From the NCBI GenBank assembly GCA_963969495.1, contig OZ018324.1:45754609-45818608 (forward strand): a stretch of DNA of 64,000 bases, written 5' to 3'. The notes beneath the pieces are model-generated. The model saw nothing but the letters and a program-made list of their open reading frames with translations. It was not told where the DNA came from and did no database searches. A program made the position numbers and the translations under genes. Below, one piece after another: positions 1-17,259 of this stretch. Numbering within the stretch: the first letter of the stretch is position 1; every line of letters starts with the position of its first letter. Origin of the DNA: Ceratothoa steindachneri (lineage: Eukaryota; Arthropoda; Malacostraca; Isopoda; Cymothoidae).

Positions 1-1050
1 GTATTTCGATATTCTTGAGAGATATAAGAAAAAAAATGCATTTATACTGATAAAGACAGTTGACTATTGTTGATAAAAATAACCTTTTTAACGCCTTTTG
101 TTCGCTCTATATCTTCCAGCTCCCATTAGATTTTACCAATCGAGAGATTCAAGAGAAAAATTTGATGATTTGAGCGCCATACTTAAATAGAGAGAATGGA
201 AATATCCGTTTTGGAGGAAAGTGTTTAAACCTCAAAATAAAATACAAATAGTGGCGAAATTCCCATTCCTTTGTTATATTGAAAGCATGAAATGAGGGAT
301 ATGAATGCACTGGTAAAAAGAATATTTGAATGTATAAAATAAGAAAACAAATGCCTGTTACGAATGAATGCTCCAGGAAAGGTTGATGAACATTAATTCC
401 TTTGAATTTACATATACATTATGAGAACTTGTTCTTTGAATTTCACACAAAAGACCTACTATAGAATAGACAAAAAAGATGAAGCTTACCTATGAAGTGC
501 ATTTTATTCGTGTTTATTTACAAATCTATTATTTCCACTTCGATATACTTTTTTATTATTTAATTGCACTTATTTCTTTCTGACTTCCAGTAATTTCCGA
601 ATTTTAAAAAAGACGCTACCCTTCTTTTGAGTTTAGAGATCGCTTGCCTAGAAGTAAAGGCGAAGTGAAGGGCTTCGCCTTTTACTCAATGTCCTTTTTT
701 ACTCAATGTCAACAACCTCTAGACGAACTTATTCTGCAGATGAATCACCATCTATTGGCTGCAGCCGCCTTGTTAACACAGGACATTAATAAACAAACAG
801 CAAAAAAATGTATAGTGCATAATTTACCCTATTGAAAGTTGAATAAGTGTATATCTGTAAACCAAAGTAATTTTTCTCTCCCAAAGATTTTTTCTCTATT
901 ACAAGTTGGAACTTCGAATGACTAACATAATTAATATACGCCATTGCCCCCCAAATTTGTAAAAAATGTTTCTAACCCAACTAAAATAACATCAAAATCA
1001 AATACGAAATCAAGCGATCTGTTTTATTATTAATATCTCTGTAGAGGAAT
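1..1050. other. AT-rich stretch, nothing recognised
   Basis: AT-rich sequence with no family-like protein motif in any frame. A 63-codon frame at 644-835 has no recognisable motif and no sign of being a gene. Confidence 0.5.
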
Positions 1051-1540
1051 TACAACATAAAGCCTCCTGGAGGGCCAGGCGGAAATATTTCGAAAAACCT
1101 TAGAACGTTACGTTTTGTATCGGTGCCAGACTGAAGTAGCCTCCGCAGGCTTAGTAAGAAGCTTGGCTGGAACAACACTCCTAGTGTCTAACAAGAATTT
1201 CGCAAGTAAGATAATAGAAGAACCAGTCACCCTCGAGTGACTCTCAAATTGCGATCTTAATACTGAAGAGAGAAGAAGTCTAGGATACAAAGATGCTTCA
1301 AGAGCATCCACAAGAGCACTCCTTGAGCCACAAAGTACAACTCCTCCCTCCGCGTTTTTACGTAGAACCGAAGAATTTGACTTCGGATTACTCTACTCAC
1401 CTTCCATCTCGTGGAAAATCTGCAATCAGCCGCTCCAACACAACGAAGCGCGATAAAAGCCATCTAGTGACATCCGGCAACCCCAAAACCTTTCTTTCAT
1501 GTAAGTTAGGACGACCATTTTTATTTGTATTTCTTTAGTA
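1050..1540. other. GC-richer island of unknown origin
   Basis: This stretch is visibly less AT-rich than its flanks and carries overlapping open frames on both strands (minus 1108-1311 and 1257-1463, plus 1293-1538). None shows a motif I recognise. Local GC enrichment by itself lengthens chance frames, and similar islands recur in the window at about 6.0-6.5, 15.7-16.6, 31.3-32.3, 43.1-43.8 and 60.4-60.7 kb. They may be old retroelement or LTR pieces, which is inference only. Confidence 0.3.
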
Positions 1541-2992
<1,452 letters not shown>

Positions 2993-3889
2993 GTAGAGGC
3001 GACTCCAGGTCATCAGCATCACTCGAGTTCATCACAAATTTCGCATAATTCATATGTATAATAGAAGGTAAGAGATGTATTGCACTCCGCAGACTTATAT
3101 GTCCACTGATATTTAAACAATAAGACATATATTTTTTTTTAATAGAACAAATACTCACTTTATTTATACATGAACGCTTGAAATTATTGACGTTATTCTG
3201 CAATATTTTGAGCCCCGAATGGCTTATTTTTTATATCTAGCACTATGTCTTTCTTCTTTTCTTAGTTAAGGGTAAAAATAAAGCAACCTGGTAAAACACA
3301 ACTGATCCTTACAAACATTCGCACATAATAACAGCCAAAAAAATAACGACATCGGCGTGCACGACAAACATTAGCCAGAGACCGATGCGACTATCCCCTG
3401 TATTGTACTCTTGAAAAGATATGGCCGTTAGTTTTTGAGACCTACCAGGCTCGTTCTTTTTAGCCCAAATTGCTGGATAATTTTTGGTTCCTTTATGAAT
3501 ATTGTTGAACGGAAACCTTTCATAAATTGGAATTTAAATCTTAATCTCTATAGAAATTAATTGTTTTTAGAAAACATTGAATTTTAATTACTTTTAATTT
3601 TTACGATTTTAGATAACAACTCAGGCTGTAACTTCTGAACCCGAGTCAAGCGCGTGTGTATGACGTCGAGAGAACGTATGATACGAATGATATTTTTGAC
3701 ACAGGACACTTCTAAGACCAACCCCAGATGCTGAATGAAAATAGATGAAATGCGACCAGGCTCAATAAAAGGAGCCCGACTACTTGAAGTCAGTGTTGTC
3801 AGAAATTTATTCAGCTTTAAAAATACAGGTTCACTCTACTAAAGATATACGCAGGCTAAGCTCATACAGCGCGACTACTGGAGTCGCCA

Positions 3890-3934
<45 letters not shown>

Positions 3935-6040
3935 GGGATTCAGGTAAATTGATAAAACTTTCCACGCAAACAAACATGTTGTGTACTGTACGAAGCTATA
4001 TTTTGTCATGATAATTAAGGTGAGTAAAAAAACAAAAAATTAAAATTTCAATGGATTATCATTAGAGCAAAAAAATTTAGGACTGAGTTAATCCACAGTC
4101 ACAACAGAGACAGGTGGTGGGGGAGGCAATGCGAATGATATTACACTAATAAAGAGTGACAAAAGGCTGTATTATGAAGTTATTTCACTTAGTAAAAGTT
4201 TTTTTTAAAAACTTTAAATAAGCGAGGGGAAATAATCATATTAGGTAAGATGCCAATTAAGGAACACTCGGCAATATTTCTTTTTGTGAAATCAAAGGAT
4301 TATAAAAGATTTTTGCAGAATTCCAGTCAATGTGGTAGTTATTTTTAGATAAATGTAAAAAAAGAGCGCTGTTTATTTCACCTCTTCTAATATTATACTT
4401 ATGTTGGTGAATACAAGTTGCAAATGAAGGAAATGGGAATTACTTTCGCGGCACAACATTGCTCGAGAAACTTAAGCTTCCACACGGAGAAGAAGGGCTC
4501 GCTAGCTATTTACAGTATGCTTTAACATCGGAAATAGACGATACAACTTGATGAATAAGGCAGAGTAGTTAAAGTGTGGTGAGGCATCCATTAAATGTAA
4601 AATAACTCACAAAGTTTCGCATGAGTAAGCAATAAAAGCAACTAAGCTTATAAAAAGTAAAATGAAGATTCCAAGTACTTTCGAACTTAATTTCAAATTC
4701 ATTATTAAGGAATGACTAAAATAACACAAAATTGCAATATATAAGCAAAGAAATTAGGATAGAGAACGCCCCAAATAAACAAACTTTCCCAAAGTCTTGA
4801 TGACAAGGTAAATACATTGCTCTAAAAGCTTAAATCAATTAAGATCATTGACAAATCGATTTATAAGTGACTTTTTTCTTTGCTTTAACAAGCGTATATT
4901 TATGTTTTTCCAAAATTTAGAAACATGTTCTCCTTCGCGCTATTCTTGCAGCTTAACAAATGCAAACCTAAAATTAAGCCAAACATTTTATTTCATTTTT
5001 AAACCCCTTCAGCGTTAATGAATAAAAGATTAACAATAGTTATTCTTTCGCCGATGAATTTCCTAGATTCAATTTTCTCTGCCTTAACTTTATTTTTGAT
5101 ATCGCCTCTCTCCTTGCAAATATCCCTGCCAACGAAATCATAGGCTACATAATCCAAATGGCATTTCCCAAACCAGAATCTACTTTCCATAAATTTAATC
5201 CCTCCCTAGTTCGATTTATTTTTCAACTTACTCTTGAAGAAAATAAATTTTTGTTTGATAATTCGGTCTGCCAACTAACAGATATTATTGGCATGGGGAA
5301 ACCGATTGGTCGTCTATGTAAATGCACTCCATTTACATATGAATCGTATTTAGCTAAACACATTTAAAAAAATAAAGTAGTGATTAATCAAACAGAAATA
5401 TCTAAAAGTAATAAAAATAGCAGTGATTAATAAAAAATGATAAATTAAATTTCATAAATAAATAAATTAATAATAGCGAAATTTAAAGAACTAATGACAT
5501 GAACATATTTTTGGCAATGTATTACGCATGCGAAACAACAGTGCCCATTTAGCGAAATTCTAATGCTTACGGTTGCAAAACGAAGAATCCCTCGTGACTA
5601 ATTTTTTCAAATAAATTTGCCTTAAAAATATTCCTAGGGAAAGTACCTCAAAAATACCTCTACATAGTAAGCTCCCACTCCATTAGCGCAATGAGCAGTT
5701 CTTACGGTCTCCCTAATACGACCCTTCTATGTTTATTGAGTTTGATCCATCTTAGATCTGAAAAAAATTCCCGTGTTGTGTACCATAAGGTACCCTGGTT
5801 GGTTGGAGTTAAAATCCAGTATAAGCACTTCGAAATTAAACAAAAATAAGTATATAAGCGCCAAATATATATTTTTTTAATTTAGCTAGTGATTAGAGGT
5901 ATTCAGAGGTTGAGCTCTTAATAATTATATAACTCTTAACTCGGACATTTCAGGTCTTGGCAAATGTTTAAGAAGTATGGTCAAGAACTAAATTAAAAGA
6001 CTCAAAAATTTCGCTCCTCTATGGATTCTCTTTCGACGCC
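2993..6040. other. AT-rich stretch with a short TA tract
   Basis: AT-rich sequence with one 40-bp (TA)n tract at 3892-3931. Open frames at 3784-4011, 4999-5190 and 5158-5367 are short and without recognisable motifs. No transposon termini were recognised. Confidence 0.45.
3892..3931. repeat. (TA)n microsatellite, about 40 bp
   Basis: Pure TA repeat of about 20 units, ending at a GGGG run. It lies inside an artefactual frame. Confidence 0.95.
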
Positions 6041-6520
6041 GTGCTGAAAAATAGGTCAGTGTAGTGATTCTCCCTGTCTGATGAGAAGTTGCGATTCAAT
6101 CTGGTTACATAACCGGAGAGGACCAGATACCGACACATCTATAGCAACAACAAGGGATTGTCCCGTAAATTAAGACCCGCCAGTTGCCTTCAAGAACATC
6201 CTTTGCGCCAACTAGTTTTGAGACCCAGCATTTTAAAAAACTAACTATCAACATAGGGGCCTTAAGGAAAGAGTCCATCGAGCACCGTTGACCCCGCCCT
6301 TTTAACACTGATGACCTTGCCAGGATACTTTGATCACCGTCAGCTGGTGTCGTGCTCTTTTCAGTCGCTTTTCCTTTTCCTTGATGAGTGATCTCGTCTT
6401 GGAAAGACGTTAGAAGATATAGCGATAGGCCATCGTCACCACACTTCCCTAACGGGGAACTATCTTCAAGTAACCATTAGGTTAGATAAAAAAAAAGAGG
6501 TTTCAAAGAAGAAAAAACCA
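6040..6520. other. GC-richer island of unknown origin
   Basis: Less AT-rich than its flanks. The minus strand carries a 67-codon frame at 6105-6308 and, in another frame around 6340-6400, a basic stretch rich in Lys and Arg. The paired frames suggest a decayed coding segment of a mobile element, but no domain is recognisable. Confidence 0.3.
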
Positions 6521-7263
6521 ATACAGCCCCGGTGAAACCCTTCAAGCCATGTAATCAAGTACACTCGGCCAGTTAAATGTAATGCTGTTTATATTTTTTA
6601 AACAAACCTAATTACGCCTTGATTTTCCTTTAGTTTTACACATTAATATAATACGACGCAAAGCAATTGATTTAAATAGAAACAAGTTTATAGTCCACGT
6701 TCTGTTTAAAAATTCCATATAGACAGTGGATTTTTATTTTTTATTAATTAATATCGGTGAGTCAGCTTAAAGCTTTGGTTAGGAACATGTTTTGATAGTT
6801 AGGTATAGCTTTTATGTAACAATTTTATCAATATTGCATTATCCCTTTAGTGTTTTTTTGGTTCGTTTAAAAGATTTTATTTAAGTTAGTCAGAAATTAT
6901 TTGAGTAAATATGGCGAATCTGGTTTCAATGCCACCACTTTTTTGAGTCAGATAAGTAATGAGTAATATATCATCCACGTACAATAAATTATCCTTGTAA
7001 GGAGATGAATTTATTTTTACATTTAATATAAAATTCGACTGGTCTCTTACTGCCAGGAAATTTGTGTCCCAAAATGAAAAGTACGCGAAGCGAAACTGTT
7101 ACATGCACCCAGTGAGAGCAATGCCCATTTTCAGATTAATAAGAACGATGTTTAATTGTCTACTACCAAATGAGATCAATTTAAAAAGGAACTAAAGAAC
7201 ATATAGATGGATACAAAATTGGCCATTACTTTGTTGTCTATCAGTAACGTTTTTACGCCAAAT
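6521..7263. other. AT-rich stretch, nothing recognised
   Basis: AT-rich flank of the mariner element; no gene or repeat structure recognised. Confidence 0.45.
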
Positions 7264-8648
7264 AATGGGGTGAGGAAAAAGTTATTGCGGGTTTATCAAA
7301 TTTATTCATTACCATTAACAATTTTGGAAAAACTTCAATTTTAATTGATAACATTATGCAACTTAATCAATTATGTATTCTCGGTTGTTATTTATGACTT
7401 CTTCCCAATATTCAACTAGTTTTTCGATGCATCTGCAATAAAAATCTCTGAATTTTGAATTGAAGAATTCGTCTAGCCAGGTTCTTAATCCCACATCAGT
7501 ATTGAACGAAACGCCGCGCAAATTGTTAGGATCGATCGGAACGGCTGGAAATCCGATGGAGGCAGGTCTGGCGAAAATAGAGGATGCAGCAGGATGTCCT
7601 AATTAAACGTTTGGATGGCGTCATTTGTAATATTGGCAATGTGAAGACGATCATTATCGTGTGGCAGAAGGAGTCCATAACGTCGATGAGGTCGCTTTTA
7701 ACGAATAGCTTCGGCGAGTCGATACATTTGACAATCTAGTTGTTCGCAAGGAGCTCATAAGAAATGCTGCCTTAACAATCCCACCACACACACAGCAACG
7801 TCTCTCGTGGATGAAGTCCTTGCTTTAATCACGAGAGTAGTTTTTTATTCGGGCTAAGCCATTGTTTTCAATGGCTCATCTTGACATAAACACACCACTT
7901 TTCGTCCCCAGTGATGATGCGGTGAAGAAATATGTCCTTATATCCACGAGTAGCTTTGTGACGAGCAAGAAAACCTGCGGCAATTGTGTAGCATTGAAGT
8001 TTGATGCTTTCGCTAAAAGCGTGAGCAACCAATGCACCGAGTTTTTTTAACTTTCTCCATCGAATGAAGGTGATTCACTACAGTTTTCTGATAACACGCC
8101 AATTGTACAGCCAATTTTCTCCGGTCGATTGACGAGGATTTTCATAAAAAAGGTCGTTCAATCGATCTTCATCGATTGTAATGGGGCGACCAGAACGTTC
8201 TTGGTCAATAAGATTGAAATGACCGTTTTTGAAACGTGAAAACTACTATTGAGCTGTCTTTTCTGTTAAATCATTTTTGCGGTACAAAGCACAAATATCG
8301 AGACGAGCTTTGGCTGCGTTTACATTGTTCCCGTCTCCATTGAAAATAAATAAGAACAAGTGTCGAAAATGCGCCTTTCTTTCAACTTGAACTCCATTTT
8401 AAGTGTACAGAACAAAAAATAAATTAACACAACTTTTAAATAAACAATAATGACTTATTATTCAACTTCAAGACGTACCCTAAGCAAAATCCTAATAGTC
8501 TACGCTGTTTAGATACGTAGTTTAACCTTTGGAATTTTTGCTCTCATTATTTATTATTGTTTCTTAATATGTGCACAAATCACGCCAACAAAACTTAAAT
8601 CAACACAACATAAAAAAAAACGAAAGAACTTATTCCTCAACATAATAT
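7264..8648 (-). mobile_element. mariner-family DNA transposon, decayed but nearly full length
   Basis: About 1.39 kb, the usual length of a mariner. The ends are imperfect inverted repeats: GTGAGGAAAAAGTTATTGCG at 7270-7289 matches the reverse complement of 8621-8640. The outermost bases read TAATG at the left and, on the other strand, TAATA at the right, consistent with TA target sites. The transposase runs on the minus strand between them. The right end lies only about 330 bp from the gag start of the neighbouring Gypsy element. A 130-bp copy of the same 3' end occurs at 51347-51478, so the family is repeated within the window. Confidence 0.88.
7363..8397 (-). pseudogene. mariner transposase, frameshifted
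   Basis: The reading begins MEFKLKERRIFDT at 8397 and ends NNNREYIID then stop at 7363, both characteristic of mariner transposases. Between them, in shifting frames, are the HTH-region remnant TGENWLYNW (about 8110-8140), the signature GDEKW at 7895-7909 holding the first catalytic Asp, a degraded HDN-like block (about 7640-7680) with the second Asp, and a SPDLPPSDF block (about 7550-7580) ending in the third Asp of the D,D34D triad. The total length fits the family's roughly 345 residues. Several frameshifts and stops make it non-functional. Identification rests on family motifs and is firm; the subfamily was not determined. Confidence 0.88.
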
Positions 8649-8980
8649 TAAATTTTGTGACCGTGTGAAACTCTAACCCTTCTTATGCCTTTAAAAACGT
8701 CTGACGTATTGTAAATGAATTAATCTTATTTCTCTTTTTTTGTATTGTGTTTGTTGTTTTCTTCGTGCGTATTGGACAAAGCAGTGTCTCGCTAAATTCC
8801 GGAGTGAATATTTAGAGTATATTTAAGAATTCGCGCGGTGCGAAATAATTATCGCTGTGTTTGTTTGTTTTTAAGCGAATAATCGCAAGTCCGCCAAAGC
8901 CTACCAGCACTTTTGCTGTGCGTCTACATAATACTCCCATTTTTGTGGTGCTTTTCTTGAAAGTTGGTCAAAGCGATAAA
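8649..8980. other. Leader-like interval between mariner and Gypsy gag
   Basis: This stretch lies between the mariner right end and the presumed gag start. It could hold remains of a 5' LTR or untranslated leader, but I found no matching copy downstream of the element, so no LTR is called. Confidence 0.35.
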
Positions 8981-9467
8981 ATGTCCACATTATTTAACAC
9001 GTTTACTTTGCAAGAAGATTCGCTTGGGCTTAGTATAAAGGGCCTTCTAGCTTATATCCAAGCGGAAGAAAGGACCGAAAGAGAATAGAGAAGATAAAGA
9101 GAAAGAGAAGAGACGGGATGAGAAGAAAGAATAGAAAGCGAAGAGAACGAGCGAGAAGAAAAATATAAAGGAGAGAATGAATGAGAAAAGAAAAGAGAAA
9201 GAGAAAAATGAGAAGAAAGAAGTGTATAACGGGAAGAATGGGAAAGAATTCCCCTTTATGAACTTAAAATAGGTAGTACCAGAAACGAGACGCTTTCCAT
9301 CAGCTCGTGGTCCGAAGCTCCCCCTACAGCGTCTGTTAAGCTTCTGGTTTAGAAGGGAAGCGAGGATTTCGGGGCCTTCTTAATCAACTTTGAGAAAATC
9401 TTCGAAATTAAACATTGGGACATCTAGGCAGATGGAGTGGCTTAATTGTTGCCCTTGCTAAATTTCC

Positions 9468-9519
<52 letters not shown>

Positions 9520-9920
9520 TTCCCTTGTAGGCAACAATTGATTATAGGACCTTAAATTCGGAGTTATTGATCCAAACCAGACACGCCTGCATTTAGCCAG
9601 GCCAAGCATAACGTAACTTTGGATACATCCTCCAGCGTCACCTCAACCTTTGGCTCGATGCTTCTAAAATCTTGCATGACTACGATGCCATCGTTGACTT
9701 CTTCCTGGGACACCAATTGTTGGCTGAAATCAGATATCTCGTAAAACACTGGCCATGCCTCACATTCAAGTAGTTCATAGAAGAAGCCGATATTTATTCA
9801 AGAAGCCACAACTTTTATCCGAAAAAAGTGAAGAAAACGGCCCTTTTTTCTCCAAAACCTAAGCCAAACAAAGGTAAATTCATCCTGTAAATTGGAAGCA
9901 AGTTTGCCAAGGTAACTGGG
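8981..9920 (+). pseudogene. Gypsy gag, decayed
   Basis: An ATG at 8981 opens a frame beginning MSTLFNTFTLQEDSLGLSIK, followed by a highly charged Glu/Arg-rich tract encoded by GA-rich DNA (about 9060-9240). Then come gag-like segments such as EDFGAFLINFEKIFEIKHWD (about 9362-9420) and, after a (TA)n insertion at 9475-9516, a degraded segment resembling the C-terminal half of retrotransposon gag, ending in a Lys/Pro-rich tail (about 9860). No CCHC knuckle was found. The call depends partly on position just upstream of the protease; frame breaks are several. Confidence 0.68.
9475..9516. repeat. (TA)n microsatellite inside gag
   Basis: About 21 TA units interrupt the gag reading frame, with gag-like sequence on both sides. 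The tract expanded in, or was inserted into, former coding sequence. Confidence 0.95.
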
Positions 9921-10261
9921 CCGTCGAAGCCGAAACAACTCCTTGGCCGAACACCGGGATGTAAAACCGTTCTCTTTAGGCCCCTCTATGTCATTCTTCA
10001 CCAGGAGACCCATCATTTGTTTTTTTCTGTGGTGTAGAGGGCAACGTGAAAACAAAGTGCACCCAGAACTCTCAGTTCAGGAATAACTGTTCTCACTAGA
10101 TGCACCAGATCTGTGCCACGTCTGCGCCTCCTTCAACACCATCTGAATCTTTTCCTCCTTCGAGCACCTCATATTCTGGAGGCCACCAGGTAAACTTCTT
10201 GTTTAATAAGAATAACCATGGAGGCCATAAGTTCTAATCCGGAACGATTAATGACTGAAAT

Positions 10262-10528
10262 GTATCCATTCTTGTGAGAGATACCGGATGCACCTGCATA
10301 GTGATGTCGGACAATCTGCTTACCCCAGTAGCCCCCAACCATAATAATTTTTCGTCGTCCACGAATAATTTGGGCGCGCCAATCAGTTCCCAATCGTTAA
10401 GTTCCCATCGATTGTTCGTACTTCACTGGCTGTGCAGAAGAAGTAGCAGCCCCATTTATATTCTGCTCCGTCCTCATTGCCCAGTGTCCACAAGTCTCCC
10501 CCAGCTCCGTGGCTCAACTCGTGGTTAA
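10262..10528 (+). pseudogene. Gypsy aspartic protease segment
   Basis: An open frame of about 84 codons from 10274 starts with RDTGCTCIV. The DTG at 10280-10288 is the catalytic motif of retropepsins, followed by a Cys and hydrophobic residues as in retrotransposon proteases. It sits between gag and integrase in the same orientation, the expected place for protease. The rest of the domain is diverged, so the call rests on the motif and its position. Confidence 0.6.
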
Positions 10529-10734
10529 CCGTTGGCAAGTGGTAAGAGATTCGAAGATGCCCTCGTCCCTAAAAATCTCACGTACTTCAGAATTCAAGGA
10601 AGTCATGACTGAAGACTTCGCAAGGAACTAGAAGAACTGCGATTATCTCCGACCCCTGTGGGCTAAGGCCCCAGTCAAAAGAGCAAGAAGTCACCTGAGG
10701 AGACAAGGTGATTACCTACCAAGTTATGGACGGC

Positions 10735-11964
10735 TTACTTCACCGTGCGTGCTCAGAATACGGTAAACCCTAGACACGAGTATTGTGTTTATAGCGTTCA
10801 CACGTTTGTTACATTTTAACCTTTGCCTATGTCATCTATTTTCAGACCATTTTAACCACACAAACACCATACAGAAAATCTTCAAATAGTTTAATTGGTC
10901 AGGCGCCCATGAAGAAATCCAAAAGACTGCCGTCAAGGGGCGAGTTAATCACACACTGTTGCAGACAGGAGCCCTAATCTCAGAGCCATTTTCCCGTTTC
11001 GCAATTGAGCTCATCGATCCGATACATTCCTCCTCTAGTGTAGGTCACAGTTCCCTGCTAACTTTAGTGTATTTTACCACCCGGTTCCCCGAGGCTGTGC
11101 CTTCAAGAATTTAGACAGCAGCACCAGCCCAGAAGCTTAATCTCCATCTTTTCCCAAGTTGGATTACCCAAGAAATTCCTGTCTGATCGTGGTCGGCAAT
11201 TCAGGTCGCAACTGATGGAGAACGTAGGCAAGCTCCGAGGGATAAAAGCCCTTTTTAACACCCCCCGTTTTTTTCAGCTGGTAACGGGATGTGTGAGAGG
11301 CTCAACGGCTCCCTCAAATCCATCCTCAACAAACTGTGCTCAGAAAAACCCCGAGAATCACACCGTTTCTTGCCGGTAGCCCTTTTGCCATACCGGGAAA
11401 TTCCCCATCGCACCTTAGGTTTTGCCCCATTTGAGCTTTTGTATGGATGTAATGTTAGAAGGCACCTTAGCATTCTAAAGGAGCTCTTCTCAAATTCAAA
11501 ATTAGACCAGGAGATTCAATCCAATGAGGTTTACATCTTAGACCTTAGGCAAAGGTTAGGTATAGTGCGCAGAGATCGCGCATCAGAACGCCGAGACAAA
11601 CTTGAACAAGTATAAAACCTACTTCGACTCTAAGTCCCAAGAACGAAAATTTAGATCTGGTGACGAAGTCCTTTTACTACTACCCACGGAGAACAACAAA
11701 CTTTTGAGCCAATGGAAAGTCCCCTTCCCAGTTATCAAGACACGCCGCCCCGATGACTCCTTGATCCAAACACCGTCTGGCCCTAAGCTATTTCACATGA
11801 ACATGCTTAAAAAGTACCATCGACGCCCTTGTGCCAAAGAACTTGTGGCCCTGGACGAAGAATTTGCCTTGGAGTCCTGCTACCCGCTTAAACCCCTTGG
11901 TCGTGGTACAAGTCGCCGGCGTAAAAGAACACGCGTAATATCCTCTTCACGTCTTTCCAGATAA
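10735..11964 (+). pseudogene. Gypsy integrase, decayed
   Basis: The segment starts with a pre-integrase piece (DGLLHRACSEYGKP, about 10727-10770) and a damaged zinc-binding region with HFNH near 10848 whose distal Cys pair is missing. The RNase-H-fold core follows: the first catalytic Asp appears as Glu in AIELIDPIH (about 11002), the second is kept in FLSDRGRQF (about 11178) and the Glu is kept in GMCERLNGSL (about 11288). The tail carries FAPFELLYGC and a C-terminal SH3-like stretch with FRSGDEVLLLLP and LFHMNMLKKYHRR. Long open runs at 11289-11615 and 11602-11964 overlap in two frames, so one frameshift separates them. It is dead through frameshifts and loss of the zinc finger. Confidence 0.88.
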
Positions 11965-12039
11965 CCCCGTTTTCCCATCGACCGGTGTTGAGTGTAAACC
12001 CTTAGCTTCCGATCCCCCAGGAGATCCAGTTACAAGCGC

Positions 12040-13225
12040 AACTCACCCAATTCACCACTGTAATTTCTGGTACCCCTTGTTGTGTTGCCCATTTCAAGCA
12101 CAATATTCGGCTTACCATCTCTGACCTTTTCGTTCGACGCCGTAGCCACTCCCCATTCACTTAAGAAAAACGTTCAATGAGGAGGTAGACTAGCTATTGA
12201 AGTAGAGTCTTATAAAGCCCTCGGATTCGGAGTTTGCTTCCCGGTCCCTATGGTGAAGAAGTCGGACGCTTTTTACCGGGTGTGCATCGCCTTCCCATAT
12301 TTAAACTCCGTCACCGAGTTCGACGTCCAACCAATTCATCTCATCGACCAGAATTTGCACATGTTCGAGAAGGCAAAATTCATTACAGAATTAGATTATG
12401 TGTAAGGCCTATTACCAGATTCCCTTCAGAAAAGAGGTAACGAGGTATACGGCATCCCCCAACGACCAGGGCTTGATGCAATGCCGGCGACTCCCCTTTG
12501 GTATGGTGGCTGCATGTAGCAATTATAGACGAATGATGAGGCAAAAATTTGATGGGTTGCCCCACGTCAAATTCTACGTCGACAGCATTTACGTGGCGAC
12601 CCAGGAATTGGACAAACATCTGGCCGCTCTTCGTGCCCTTCTGTGCCATCTCCTTGAACACCACATCACGATTGGCTCCAGTAAGGGCAACGTCGCCTTT
12701 GGCACTATTGCCAATTTGGTTTTCCACATAGGGAACGATTCCTTGGCTCCTTAATCTGACAAAATCAAGTCAATTGTGGAAATGTCATTCATGGGGTCCA
12801 CCTCCTTCTACTGACGTTTTATTGTGAACTTCGCCTCCATAGCCGCACCCTTGTGTGATCTCCTCAAAGGGAAGTTAGCTTCAGCACTGATTCCCCGTTT
12901 ACCCGACCCCCTTAAACCTTTTGGCATAGGACTGACGCGAGAAACGATTACATAGGATGTGTTCTCGTCCAGGATGGCGACAATGGCTAAAGTTTTTCCA
13001 TCGCTTTTGCGAACCGTAAACTCCTTCCCCGCGATAAAAAAAACTATGCAGTAATCGAGCAAGAAGCTCTTGCCATCGTTTGGGGCATCCAAAAGCTCAA
13101 AATGTTTCTGTTAGGTACATAATTTATTATCGAGACTGACCATAAACCCCCCTCTTACCTACAGATGGTTAAGAATTGCCTGGCGGACAGCTTAAGCAGA
13201 AATCTCCTCGATTTGTCTCTGGACT
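12040..13225 (+). pseudogene. Gypsy reverse transcriptase and RNase H, decayed
   Basis: The reading starts with the pre-RT linker (HFKHNIRLTISD, about 12090), then VKKSD and FDVQPIHLIDQNL before the RT core. The core open frame 12398-12754 gives CKAYYQIPFRKE, LPFGMV and FYVDSIY. The last corresponds to the catalytic YxDD box with the second Asp replaced by Ser. RNase H follows with FIIETDHKP (about 13125) and ends in a CLADSLSRN-like tail near 13180. Several frameshifts. The position downstream of integrase is the notable feature; see the parent element. Confidence 0.87.

Positions 13226-17259
<4,034 letters not shown>

Larger units (their letters stand above)
8981..13225 (+). mobile_element. 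Ty3/Gypsy retrotransposon with integrase before RT (Gmr1-like order), decayed
   Basis: The domains lie in one orientation in the order gag (8981-9920), aspartic protease (DTG at 10280-10288), integrase (about 10735-11960) and RT plus RNase H (about 12040-13225). Canonical Ty3/Gypsy elements place integrase last. Integrase first is established for the Gmr1-like group of metazoan Gypsy elements. The spacer between integrase and RT still reads as the usual pre-RT linker, which argues for one element rather than two juxtaposed fragments. Multiple frameshifts, stops and a (TA)n insertion show it is dead. No LTR pair was recognised. Confidence 0.82.

Noticed and set aside
10870..13225. Two unrelated Gypsy fragments (3' end of one followed by 5' part of another)
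   Set aside because: The integrase tail leads into the expected pre-RT linker without an LTR or other boundary between them, and protease and gag precede integrase; a single integrase-first element is simpler.
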